This document shows positions 12,210 through 23,340 of a DNA stretch of 64,000 nucleotides, in pieces. The notes below the pieces were generated by a model that was not told the DNA's origin, ran no database searches, and saw only the letters and a list, made by a program, of their open reading frames with translations. This stretch comes from Clitoria ternatea (Eukaryota > Streptophyta > Magnoliopsida > Fabales > Fabaceae): NCBI GenBank assembly GCA_037962975.1, contig CM075669.1, forward strand, positions 192,766,501 to 192,830,500, given 5' to 3'. How positions within the stretch are numbered: position 1 is the stretch's first letter; every line of letters begins with the position of its first letter. The position numbers were made by a program, and so were the translations under genes.

Positions 12210-13461
12210 TGTATCATCCAAGATATTTAAATTAAATTAATTACACTCTAGAGAGCTAATAATTGAATTATTTAGAGATTGTTAAGAATTAAAATTTAAT
12301 TAATTGAGTATTTTAATTAGTAATGGGATAAAATTAATTAATTAAAAGTGATTAATTAAGAAAGTTATTTTAAATTAAATTGGAATGGTAAATTATTGGT
12401 TACCAAGAGGTAAAAGTGATCTGTCCTGGAATACGAAGTCAATGTTGACCAACTTGACCGGAGTCCTTAGTTTAATTAACAGACCGATGTTACCTCACTT
12501 GCTCTCAGTTTTACACCACCTTAGTGGAGTACGGTATTTTACACCTCAGTTCAGTGGAAATCCGAGGTTCTTTGAGTGAAGGTAGTAATTGATGTCCTAG
12601 TTCGTGCTGGTACTTCAAGACCACACCGGAGGTGAATCTACAGAAGATTCTCTGATGCTTAAGTCAGTATAGTTACTAAGGCAATGTATGATTACGGAGG
12701 TAACTTACGGAAAAATTGGATCAGATCCTCTTTAGTAATAAATGAATTGTATTTATAGTGTTTACCTTAGTTTCGGAAGTGATTTGACCATCTTCCTAAC
12801 TTACTGTTGATACAGTGTCTACAGGGTCAGGTTGCGCATACCTCCTCTGACTGGCTGTCGGATTGTCAGTTGTTGACCGGGGTCAAAGGGGGAATTTCGT
12901 AGTCAACCTATGGCCTCAGACTCCAGTTATGACTCACCAAGTCTGATTGGTGATGTGGCACGGTGTTTCAGGACCTCGTCCAGTCCCGTTGCCACCCCGG
13001 ATCAAAAAGTAAAAAGTAATTATTTAAAGAGTTAAAAGAAAAAAATGAATTTATGAAATGACCATATACATTTTTTTTCAATTCCTTTCTCTTCTTCCTT
13101 GTCATGCACATATGCAAAACTTCCTCCTCCCCACTTCATGGTCATGAGGTTGTAAGGCCAATTAAAGGTTAATTTTTTGCCAAGACTTCAAATTGAGAGT
13201 ACCATTGCAACCGGGAAGGTAAGGTGGGTTATCTAGCGTGTTAAATTTTTTGCTTCCCTCCCCTTCTCTCTAAACCAAGCATGCCCATGGTGGTGGGGGG
13301 TATCGGGTTCCTTTTGATTTTAATAAATTGGAGTGTTGAGATGTTAAGTTCAACTTCTAGAACCTAGAGTCGGCACCCGACATTAATGGGTCGTTGTTGC
13401 GTCATTACTAGGTGGCGGTGAGTGTATTAGAGAACCGTTAGGTGAAGCGAAACTTGGGAAC
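12210..13461 (+). mobile_element. Partial LTR related to copy E, split by a solo LTR
   Basis: Starts TGTATCATCCAAG at 12210. Its first 200 bp align with the start of copy E at 13462 (shared TTAAATTAAATTGGAATGGTA at 12369 and 13622, then a GTAAA-rich purine stretch). The alignment resumes at about 13010 after the inserted Tat solo LTR (12417-13004), with AAAAGTAAAAAGTAATT. It ends abruptly where copy E begins, so two related LTR starts lie in tandem. This suggests a truncated earlier copy. Confidence 0.5.
12417..13004 (-). mobile_element. Solo Tat-lineage LTR with TSD AAAAG
   Basis: 588 bp bounded by TGATC and GATCA, and flanked by a perfect 5-bp duplication AAAAG (12412-12416 and 13005-13009). 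On the minus strand it starts TGATCCGGGG, has TATA CACTATAAATAC near 12755, and shares the blocks GCATCAGAGAATCTTC and GATTTCCACTGAACTG with the LTRs at 5431 and 21737. A solo LTR of this kind arises by recombination between the two LTRs of an inserted element. Confidence 0.88.
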
Positions 13462-16400
13462 TGTAACATTTCAGGTAGTCAAATTAATTATATGTGTTAT
13501 ATATGGTTAAATTATAAATTATTGACGAATTAACGAGAATTAAATTAAACAATTTATGGATTTAATTAGAATGAGATTAATTTTACTAAATTAATTAAAG
13601 GGTGGATAATTAAGAGATAATTTTAAATTAAATTGGAATGGTAGATTATTAATTACTAAAGGGTAAAGATAATAACTTAATTAACTAAAAAAAAAGAGAA
13701 AGGGAATTTTGAAAAGAAAGAAAATGAGAAATGAAACTAAAAAGGGGTAAAATGACCAAAATGCCCTTAGTGAAAAATTAATTATACAATTCACCTTATT
13801 CTTTCTCTAGAAACATGCATATTTCTTCTCCTTCATTTCTTTGGGTTCCTGGCCGTGAGCCTTTGAGCTCCAACTTGGGAGTCGATTGTGAGTGAAAATT
13901 CAAATTGGAAGCGTTTCTGGAATCTTGGGAACGAGACTTGCATATAGGTTCCTTCAATTTTTAACTTTTGTAATCATTATTCTTCTTCCAATTCTTGGCC
14001 GAAAATGGGTTCTATGATGGGGGTTCTGTTTCGCCATCTATGGTTCTTGAAAGCTTGTAAATGATGATCCGCGTGATGGGTGTTAATAGAATGATTGAAA
14101 AATACAAATTCCAGTGTTGTAGGCATTACGTCAAGCATCAAAGCATCTTTAGGTGGAAAGGGTCTTTGAATCTGACGCCGAAAGGTATTGAGGTAAGTTC
14201 TTACGACGCGTAGATATGGTTTGAAGCTGTTTTGTTAAATTAGAATATGATTCGGTGGCCGACGCTTAATGTCAACATATAGGTTCTTTAATTTTAGGCA
14301 CTTTACAAATTTAGGTGGAACTGACAACTTTTCAGAGCCTCAAAAGCTTCAGAGTTGAGGTAAGGGGAGTGTGTGTGGTGTATAGTTTCATGTAAATGAT
14401 TTTAGTGTCCATTTTATGTATAAATGGAAATGTATAGCCTATATGAATATAGTTTTAAAATATTAAATTAGTAATATTTTATAAATGGATTGTATATAAG
14501 AATTGGGAATTTAGTTAGGTTGGAGTAATATGAGTAATAATATGATGGGTTTAGGTGGATTAACAAATGACTATATGTGATGAATGATAATTCAAGAAAT
14601 AGTGGTATTTAGAAGAATATGGGTTATATGATTGGTTTATGTGTATGGTAAATAGAATAAATGAGTTATAATTTAGATTATGTGTGATGAATGAAATGAG
14701 GTTTGTAGTTAATATGTCGATTAAGCTTATGATTTTTAGTGGTAGCGTGAAGTATGATTTGATGATTATGTTTTGTGTAGTTAATGTTTGTGACATGTGA
14801 TTTGATTTTGTTTGCATTTGATCATTTAAAATTATGTGATGATTATTATAGTTGTAAATTATGATTATGATGTATGAATTTGGAAATTGTAAAATTATGA
14901 AATATGAATGTGATTGACTAATGCCAGTGTGGCTGCTTAATGAAATGAAAAGTGATATATTAAGTATTTTTTTATCCCAAGGAGATGGCTTTTATGCTAG
15001 AGATGAAATAATTATGATATTGGATGACTATATGTTGTTCATACATGTGTGGTGCGAACAACCATTTGGTATATTTTATCCCTTGTTTTTGGCTCTTGTG
15101 GTCGTTAGTGACCTAATTGAGCTACCAAGTAGTCAAGTAGGACCCAGTGGTTGAGGTGGGGAGCTAGGTGCTCTCAGTGAACTAGTTGGGTTTATAAGAT
15201 GTCAGGTGGACTCTCAGCTAATGGCTAATCCTTCTAGTATTCAGATACTAGAGCATCTTATATCCTGATTGTTTGAGAGTCAGTGATAAAATATATTAAT
15301 GATGGTTTTTATGATAATTGATGAGCTTATTGATGATGATTTATGATTTACAATTGGTGAATATTGATGATGTTACTAATTATGGTGAGAATGATAATTG
15401 TTGAAGAATGGTTAATATCCCCCTTATTGTATATTTCTTCTTATTTAAAATTACTTGCATTAAATTACATGACCAATCACTCACCCTTGCAACTATTTTT
15501 ATTTACTGAAGACATAGATATCATGGACGCCTCAGATACCAGTGCAAAGTGATTAGGAATGCAATGCCAGGATGATGCTTTGATGTATAGTTTGATTTGT
15601 TGGTGTTGTAAATATATAGTATGTAAATATATACTGATAGATGTTATTTTTACTTGGATTATTTTGATGTTAGTTACTTGCATTCTTTTGATGATGATTA
15701 TGGACTTAGGTGATTAACTATGTGCATGATGATGATGGGATGGATCCCTAATTTCAAATTATGTTATATATGTATGACGAGGGTTATATAATGTTAAATT
15801 TGATGAAGTGAGATGGTACTAGATGATGTTGATAATAAAATTGATATAATGCTTATGTGATGATATGAATAGTGATTATGAATGAAGAAAACGATGATAA
15901 TGTGATAAGAATTTATGTCCAGAAAGTATGATCTGATTATTATGGGCATTGAGCTACTATTGAAACTAAATTTTAAATGTGATTGACAGGTCTGAATTGC
16001 TTATGATTGTATTGCCATAGGGTGGTGATAAGGTAAACCATAGCGGAATGACTTTGTATGTGGAATTAAAGTGTGGTTAAGGAATTAGATAGGTCATTTT
16101 AAGCTTCTTTTGGAATTAGACTCCCTGAATAGTCTCGATAGGTTTGTAGGTGCATACTCAACTATGTACATGCTTGAACTAGGAGTTAAATAACATTTCA
16201 TTGATTTTGTTACTTGAGTTGTACATAAAATAGTCCAATTAAATTTCTCTTCATAACTTTCTCATATAAAGGAATTTTTGAAAACAGACTACACAAGTAT
16301 GTCCAAAATGGGGAAAACATTATGCCCATGAATTTTGGTGTCATTTGGAGTTGAAACAGGTAAGATAGGGGTTCTTGTAATTCGCGGAATGGGATTTTAG

Positions 16401-16528
16401 GTTACAGGGACCTTTTTGCAATTTTTAAAACTTGGGGTCTGGTGTAAACGCCGAGCCTGGGCCTCCATACGCCCAGGTTCTGTGGTGGCCTTCCTTGCAC
16501 GTGTAGGGATGCCAGCCTAGCGTCCATA
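13462..16528 (+). mobile_element. Long LTR, family 1 copy E, 5' part
   Basis: Starts TGTAACATTTCAGG. AT-rich and non-coding. It runs until solo LTR D was inserted at 16528/16529 and resumes at 20357. Near the insertion point it has an inverted repeat CCTGGGC...GCCCAGG (about 16453-16483). Combined with the distal part the LTR is about 4 kb, similar to copies C and D. Small ORFs at 14560-15683 show no recognisable domain and are probably chance. Confidence 0.6.
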
Positions 16529-17658
16529 TGTGACATCCCAATTTTTATATAAATATTCAATTAAGGGGAAACAAATGACAACTAGTTATGTATGGAAAGA
16601 TTAATGCCCCAAAATATAGAAATGAATTAAATTGAGTATATTATGATTTTTCATAAATTACTAAGCTTTATGAGCTAAAATTTATACCCGGTTAAAATGT
16701 GGGTGTCGGACCAGGTATCTCTTATTGAGATGCCGTTGGTTAGGGCTGTAGATAATATTATTGGAAATCTGAATATGTATTCAGAATAATTTTTAGATAA
16801 AGTATTGAGCCCAAACAGGGGTCCTGTTTGTTATAAAACAGAAAGATTTAAGTGATGAGCTTAAAACTTAAGTGAAAACCTGACTATTTTTCTCTTATTT
16901 TCTCGTGACCCTCTCTCCCCCTTAGGCAGACACACTTCATTCTTTCTCTCATTTTCCCACTCATCTCCTTCACCCTCTTCTCCTTCAAAAACCTAAGAAA
17001 GCTTGGTGCCCGTCTCTTCTTTTCATTTTCGTTCTCAAGGAGCAAGGAGGAGGCAATGAGTGCTTGAAGTTTCTCCTCTCTTCTCTTCTATTTTCGTCAC
17101 TATCTCTCTCCCTCTTGATTCCCATTTTTGTTTTTGGAGCAAGGTAAGTTTCTTGCCATTTTCCTTGTGTTTAGAACCTAGGAAATGGATGGTTATGGCT
17201 TGAGAGAGTATTAAATGCATATGGGTGTTGAAGGAAACCATTGGGTGCATAAACCCTACGGTGGGGTGAGGGGAATATGAATTTTTAAGGGCAATGAATG
17301 GGGTACACGAAAATGGTGTTGGAAGATGATAGATATTGATGAGTGTTTATGATATTGTTGGGTTTTAATGAAAACCCTAACTCTAGGAATTAGGGGAAAT
17401 ACAAAACATGAAGGGAATATGTATTTAATGATGATGGAAGTGTTATTAATGATGATTTGCAATGGTGGTTGGAAGCCATAAATGAAAAACCCACTTAAAA
17501 AGGGTTGGGTATGAAATTGGTATATGTGGTAATTTAACTATTTAGGTTGTTGCCTTTGGTAATAATGAATTTTGATCAAAGGGAAGGAATTCCTGAAGCC
17601 TAATTAGGTAAATGAATAAAGTTTGACAATAATTACTACATGATGAGAATCATGTGTG

Positions 17659-17663
<5 letters not shown>

Positions 17664-17689
<26 letters not shown>
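17664..17689. repeat. (TA)n microsatellite in LTR D
   Basis: About 13 TA units after CATG. Simple sequence repeat, probably length-variable. Comparable TA runs occur near 40 in copy A. Confidence 0.9.
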
Positions 17690-18234
17690 TGAGAATGATG
17701 CTTGGATGAATGATTCATGTGGTCCATAATTAATTGGTGTAGGACTTGATAACACTTGTGAGGCGGGAACATCAAACCCGAAAGTTTACTTTTCTTAAGG
17801 TAGGAGAGAAGTGTATTTTCTAAATGTATGATGCCTTGTATGTTAATAATATATGTATTGATGCAATGTTGCATGTCTTCCCTGAATGGATGTAGTACTT
17901 TATGTATGTGATATGAAATAGAGATTGAATCTTGTGATGGTTGATTGTAAAATGGTACCTTGAAAAGGTTATGAGTTGTATAGTATGTGATGACATGCTA
18001 TTGTTTCCATGTGTGGCTTGATGAATATTTGAAATCCTCGGCTAGGATAACTCTTGAGTATTATGAATGATATGCCTTGGGAGAATGATATGTATGTTGG
18101 ATTACGTGTCACTAACATTGTGATTGAGTATGAGTTGTACCCTAGATGAGAGGGTGAGATAATCCTTACGAGGTTAAGGCATGCATGAGCATTGTTGCAT
18201 ACATAGCATGACATGCATATCATGACATTTGATT

Positions 18235-18583
18235 GTGGTTGCTATCACAAAGAAAAGTCTTGCGGGACTAGTATGATGATATTGAAAAGTGGTTGTGATC
18301 ACTTGATACTTGAAATATATAAAGGGCTTGCGAGTTCCTGTGATATTGAGCCGGTGGTTGCGATCACTTGGTGTTTGAAATGGAAGGCCATGCGGGACTA
18401 TTGAGAATGAATGAACGTGGTTGCGATCACAAGGCGGGAGTACCCCATGTGTGGCGGGAAACCATTATGAATTATTGAATGTGCTTGCGATCACGAGAAA
18501 GCACCTTACGAGGCTGCTAGAGGGAGTACCCCTTGCGAGGTGGGAAACCATTGAGAATGAATGATTATGGTGGTTGCGATCAC
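18235..18583 (+). repeat. Minisatellite GTGGTTGCGATCAC, six degenerate units
   Basis: The core GTGGTTGCGATCAC or close variants starts at 18235, 18289, 18354, 18417, 18481 and 18570. Typical spacing is 63-65 bp, with a linker containing GCGGGA and TTGAGAATGAATGA. It lies in the middle of LTR D. The corresponding place in copies A, B and C is also a relatively GC-rich block with CCACTGGG-type repeats (about 420-680, 7660-8050, 25220-25530). Confidence 0.85.
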
Positions 18584-19726
18584 TTGATGAAATGAAATCA
18601 AATCCGTGCATATGCATCCTTAAACACCAACATATGCATTAGCCATAGAAGCATGGCATTGAGGGAAACCAATTGAGAAAGGGATACCCTATTGAGAATG
18701 TTATGTGAGGTGTACGTAAAGTCCTCTTTTGGTAACTAATTATATTTATGTATTGATTCGATGTGACCTTTATGAATCTATATGAATATGACAATGAGTG
18801 TGATGGAATCATAAATGAATGATATGATTAAATTAGTATGTCCTTGATAAAGGATTTGTTATTCATGAATATGTGGATGGACATATGTGTTTGATGAATT
18901 GGGTGATTTAATTGATCTTAGTGTCATTTGAACTCCTTTTTGGGAGAGGATGTTAACTTGTATTCATATGTATGTTATCATAAATTGTTGGATTTTTCAT
19001 TATTGAGAAAGTATACTCATTCTCCATGTGGTATATCTTTTAGCTCTTGTGTTGTAGGGCTTGCTATGGAGAGGAGTGCCTCATTGTTTGGAGGAAGTGT
19101 GTGAAGAAGGTTTCTTTTGGGTAAAGATGCCTTGGCTGGCGATGATTTTGATTTCATGACTTACACGTGTTCTTTTGAGATGTATATGTATACATGATGT
19201 TATTTAGTATGGCCATGATATATCTATGAGTAACTTATGAGAATGGAGAATAGATGATGATGAATTATGACCTTTATTAAATTGCAATTTGATGATTGAT
19301 GGTATTGATGTGCTTGGTGGTTTATATATAGATTGAATGATGCAGTTTGTATATGATAATCATGCATAATTAAGGAACCAATAGGGTCAAAATGAATTTT
19401 ATAAGTCTTAGATGGATTATAATGGTTCCTATAGTTAAAATATATGATTTGTGACTCGTAGAAACTGGAATGGGTCAATTCCACTGAGAAACCCTAAGTT
19501 GCCTCAAAATGCCTCCAAATAGGTAAAACACATTTATGCTCATATCTCCCTCGTTTTTAGGAATTTTTGAGTGCGGCCAGTGGCCATACGTCACATATAA
19601 TATATTTTAGCTTGTGTTAAATTTTGGTAGCTATTGGATTTGATTTGAATTAGAGAGGGTGATTTGAAGTTGGGAATTTTATGATTTTCTACATAAAATG
19701 CAGCAAGAAATTGATAGGCCAAGTTT

Positions 19727-19975
19727 GAATCGATTCAAGTGAGGCTTTGAATCGATTCACTCTTCTCTGGATTCACTGTTCATGAAATTGAAATTTTATG
19801 AATTGATTCACACCAAGTGAGGAATCGATTCAATTGATTCTAGAAACACTGTTCATGGCATTCAATTACGCATGAATCGATTCAAATTTGGGGGAATCGA
19901 TTCATTAGCCACTGATTTCCCTATTTTTGCAAACCCCTTCGCATGAATCGATTCACTCATTGGAGGAATCGATTC
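19727..19975. repeat. Palindrome array GAATCGATTC, eight copies
   Basis: Starts at 19727, 19749, 19800 (GAATTGATTC variant), 19822, 19874, 19894, 19945 and 19966. Spacings are 22, 51, 22, 52, 20, 51 and 21 bp. Pairs about two helical turns apart recur every 71-74 bp. The array lies about 225 bp upstream of the putative TATA box of solo LTR D. Confidence 0.95.
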
Positions 19976-20200
19976 AACCCCCTGATTCATTAAAAATTTC
20001 ATACTTTTGAATGCTGATAGGCATCAAATGGACATTGTACTTTTCTATACTTGCTTCAAACACTCCTTTAACATAAATTAACATTCTTTACAAGTGTTCT
20101 TGATGATTTCACTCAATTAACCCTTATTTTTGAATCAACTTACACATTCCGCTATTTATTAAATCTCATACCTTCTCATATCTTCATATATGAGTTAGGT

Positions 20201-20210
20201 CTTTATATAG
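20201..20210 (+). promoter_or_regulatory. Putative TATA box of LTR D
   Basis: CTTTATATAG about 150 bp before the LTR end and downstream of the palindrome array, the usual place for an LTR core promoter. Confidence 0.4.
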
Positions 20211-20356
20211 ATCCAGGATTGACTTCTCAAAATAAAATTGTGGTGTTTTTTATCCACCTTTTAAGATTTAAAAACGTGAAAAATTTACCCTCAACCTTAT
20301 TGTCTGAATGCTTAATTTTAATGATTTATTCACCGGATTAAGGGCGCCACACCATA

Positions 20357-21320
20357 CGTTGATGTGGTGTTGGTTCCTTAGGTCTATGTGTCTTGTGTGC
20401 AATTAGCCTTGTAGCTGCCAAGTTAATGTTATGTGTGTGCATGAGACTCCACCTGTGCATGTAGGAATGACATTTACCAAGTATTGATGGTTTTTATGAT
20501 ATGATATGATATGATAAGTAAAATACATATTAATGAGTGTGAACATTATGGTAAAAGTGAGGGTGGTGCTTGGAAGTTTTCATAGTGTACTTGTGTAAAG
20601 TTAAAGTCATGAGTAAATTGATGAGTATGGTTGCATAAGTGAGACTTGATTAGGATTCTAAGTGAAAGCATAAGTTTCCAAGAGAAATAGTGTAATTAAG
20701 CTAACTGAGAAGGTGAAATCGAGTGGTAGCGGGATTCAGGATCCTCAAAGGGTTCCAATGGGATTGTAGACATATTTCAAAGTTATGTATGCAAAGAAAG
20801 TAAGGATTGAGTGGCATTTGAAGTGGGTTAAATGGTTAAGTTGTTTGATAAAGTGCCAAACTGTGTTTTGCACATATCTTTGCACTTTGGTTGAATTTTT
20901 TAGTATAGACTGCACTTGCAAATCCAAAATGAGTAAGAGAAAGTACCCATAAAGTTTTGTAGCAATCACACTTAAAATGGGCAAGTTAGGTAGTATAGAA
21001 GTTGGCTCGGGGGCCAAATTCTACATAATTGTGTAGAATATAGTGTCTGGTAATTGATTACATAATCGATTACCAAAGGACCATGTTTCTCCCTACGCAA
21101 GATGCTTGTAGCTAATCGATTACCAACCTTGTATAATCGGTTACTAGGGCCCGTGTAATCCATTATAGGATTTCTGTTATCAATTATCAGAGTCCCAGAA
21201 AAGGGTTTTAAGAGTTTCTAAGTGACATAGTCCTTAAGTTCCTATTATTTATTGTTGAGGAAGTTTAAAAAGTGAAAAATTTACTTTGATTTTATCAAAG
21301 CCTGGAATAAATTTTAGGAA
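20357..21320 (+). mobile_element. Long LTR, family 1 copy E, 3' part
   Basis: Continues copy E after the insertion of solo LTR D. It includes a (TATGA)n run (20495-20516) and a degenerate TAATCGATTA array (21051-21190). It ends near a GTGAAAAATTTAC block that is also about 75-100 bp before the ends of C and D. The exact end and TSD could not be placed. Confidence 0.5.
21051..21190. repeat. Degenerate TAATCGATTA palindrome array in LTR E
   Basis: Sites at 21051 (TAATTGATTA), 21063, 21113, 21133 (TAATCGGTTA), 21156 (TAATCCATTA) and about 21177 (TTATCAATTA). Spacings are 12, 50, 20, 23 and 21 bp. Only two are perfect. Several of the decayed sites fit loss of the central CpG. The motif equals that of the unrelated Sirevirus LTRs at 43637 and 62314. 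Confidence 0.75.
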
Positions 21321-21736
21321 TTGATAAAGGGACGTTAGATCTACCACCAACCTTCTATTTATAGAGTTCTTGAAGGCAACGAGCAGAAGGTGAACAGATG
21401 CGGCCCATGGATGCGATGGATCGCGAAGTGACGCAACCTACAAAAGTGCAACGTTTCAACTCCAAAGTAGTTAAATAGTTAGCGCAGCTAGAATGCTAGG
21501 CGTCGCACCAATGAGATGGTGCCATGTGTTTGAAATAAAAATATATGTATAAATTAATAATTGAAAGGGTAAAATGATTAAAATTAAATTATAGATTAAT
21601 TAAATATTAACCACGAACAAGAAATAAACATCCATATGCACTTCGGCAAGACATGGTACTGAATATTTTAAAGCAAGGTAATATCGGGTATAGTTTATTG
21701 TCGTAGCACCGCTAAGTCAACAAGTTAGGGGGCAAA
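21321..21736. other. Retroelement remnant before Tat LTR 2
   Basis: No gene seen. A minus-strand TATA-like CTCTATAAATAGAAG lies near 21355-21371. The right end is a purine tract AGGGGGCAAA (21727-21736) abutting the LTR, as expected for a polypurine tract of a plus-strand element. Confidence 0.35.
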
Positions 21737-22263
21737 TGATCTGGTAGCAATATTGGCCCCCAAGCAACAAAGATACTAGTAGAGGGATAAGATGTGGGTC
21801 TTGTAAGAAGTACCGACTGGAGTTTTAAAGAGAAAACCGATATGCTTATTGATGGACCTCGGTTAAAAACTTGCCAGTGAGTCAGAAATTCAGAACCAAT
21901 GGGGCAACTTGCCTACAAAAGAGTTTAGAGTCTGTCAAATGTCAAATCAAGAGTTGGACCTTCATTAAACTATAAATACCATCGTTCATTATGAGTCAAG
22001 TAAGTTATTCTATCACTCTTAATACTCTACTTATCTTTGATCTCTACTGACTTAAAAATCGAAGAAGCTTTGCAGGTCTAACCACTACCTGTTCCAACAC
22101 CAACGATCGAAGGAACCAAGATCTAGGAGTAGAAGGCACGGTTCTCCCATTGAACCTTTGTTGTATAATACCAGATTCCCACTGAACTGGTATAAAAAGA
22201 AGAGTGACTAAGAGATTCTACACCGGTTGCGAGTATACCTATGTACCCCCCGAAAACCAGTCA
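21737..22263 (+). mobile_element. Tat-lineage LTR 2
   Basis: 527 bp, TGATCTGG to CCAGTCA (inverted ends). TATA box CTATAAATACC at 21970. Downstream are the blocks shared with LTR 1 (GCAGGTCTAACCAC; ATAATACCAGATTCCCACTG). A polypurine-like tract precedes it. No clear flanking duplication, so probably the 3' LTR of a truncated element. Confidence 0.7.
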
Positions 22264-23340
22264 TTTCACATATTAAAGGAATTTTTAAGGATTAAGATGC
22301 TTATTAATTTCATGAAATATTCCTTTATTAAGATAAGCCTTTGAGCTTCAACTATATTTCTATTCAAGATTTATATGGTATCTTTTAAAGGGAATCTTAT
22401 TCTGGTCATTTATCCCTTTTTTCGTAAGTTTCACGAAATCATTTCGCCTTGTAAGCAACAATTGAGTTTGAAGTTGATCTCTATTTGTTCAAACTTTTAC
22501 CACTTGTAACTTTGATTTTGATGATATCAAATCCAATATGCCCATTTTCTTAAAAAAATTATAGGTTATTTCCTTTTGACCATAATCTTTTTAATTGTCT
22601 CAAACTCAAGTTCATTAAGCATGTCCATTTTTCTCTTCTTAAGATAATGATCTACAAAACAAATTCAAAGAGAATATACCAGTATCCAATATCTTTGGAT
22701 CCTTAAATGAGGTATAACTTGTTGGTTAGAGTTCATAGAGAAATAGCTTGTAAATCAATTAGAACTATGGGAAAAAACTTAAAGTAGATATCTCTTCCAA
22801 AATAGTTTGTAAAACTTTTCTCTATGCACGAAATAGGCTTTAAGAAAATGAAGGAAATGATACCAATAGAGTTTAAAAGAACAATTTTGCATAAAAAACT
22901 TTTATTAAAAACATTAAATAGTCATTAACCATGAAAGCACTAATCTAACCTTTTTTGCGATTATTTCAATGAAAAGAAGAAGGAATATTTCTATGAAGAA
23001 GAGATGTGTGTAAAATAAACAACTAAAGAATAGGGATAAGAGAATTTACAAACAAGGATTTAATGTTAACATTAATCAATTGTGTCAACCAATTGCATGA
23101 AGTACTTCTCACTTCTCATACTAGATCTTTTATCTTACTAATAACATGCTAAACAACACATAAAACAATACCACAGACTTTTTTTTGTCTCATATAGAAG
23201 CTTGTGAGCCATCGTAGGAACAAGCCTTAAGTGACGAGGTCCAATATCGCAAGAAAATTTTCTAATGACCTTTCAAGTTCGAACCTTGCTGCCTTATGTT
23301 TAATCCTCTCAAAAATTTCAGAGTCGGGTTTGAGACGCCC
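22264..23340. other. Nothing recognised
   Basis: AT-rich, stop-dense in all frames. The first 300 bp resemble the flank of Tat LTR 1. Near 23275 a GTTCGAACCTT string resembles a pol III B box, but no convincing A box or tRNA fold goes with it. Confidence 0.3.

Larger units (their letters stand above)
16529..20351 (+). mobile_element. Solo long LTR, family 1 copy D, TSD CCATA
   Basis: 3,823 bp, starting TGTGACATCCC and ending GGGCGCCACA. It is flanked by a perfect 5-bp duplication CCATA at 16524-16528 and 20352-20356. No internal coding domain is present, so it is a solo LTR. Order of parts: family start block to about 17400, a TA microsatellite, CTTAAGGTAGGAGAGAAG block at 17795, a six-unit minisatellite (18235-18583), the palindrome array (19727-19975), then a TATA-like CTTTATATAG at 20201-20210 about 150 bp before the end. 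This gives a normal U3-R-U5 order with the palindromes in U3. It is nested in copy E. Confidence 0.92.

Noticed and set aside
23205..23300. tRNA gene (GTTCGAACC B-box-like string)
   Set aside because: No acceptor stem pairing or proper A box could be found.
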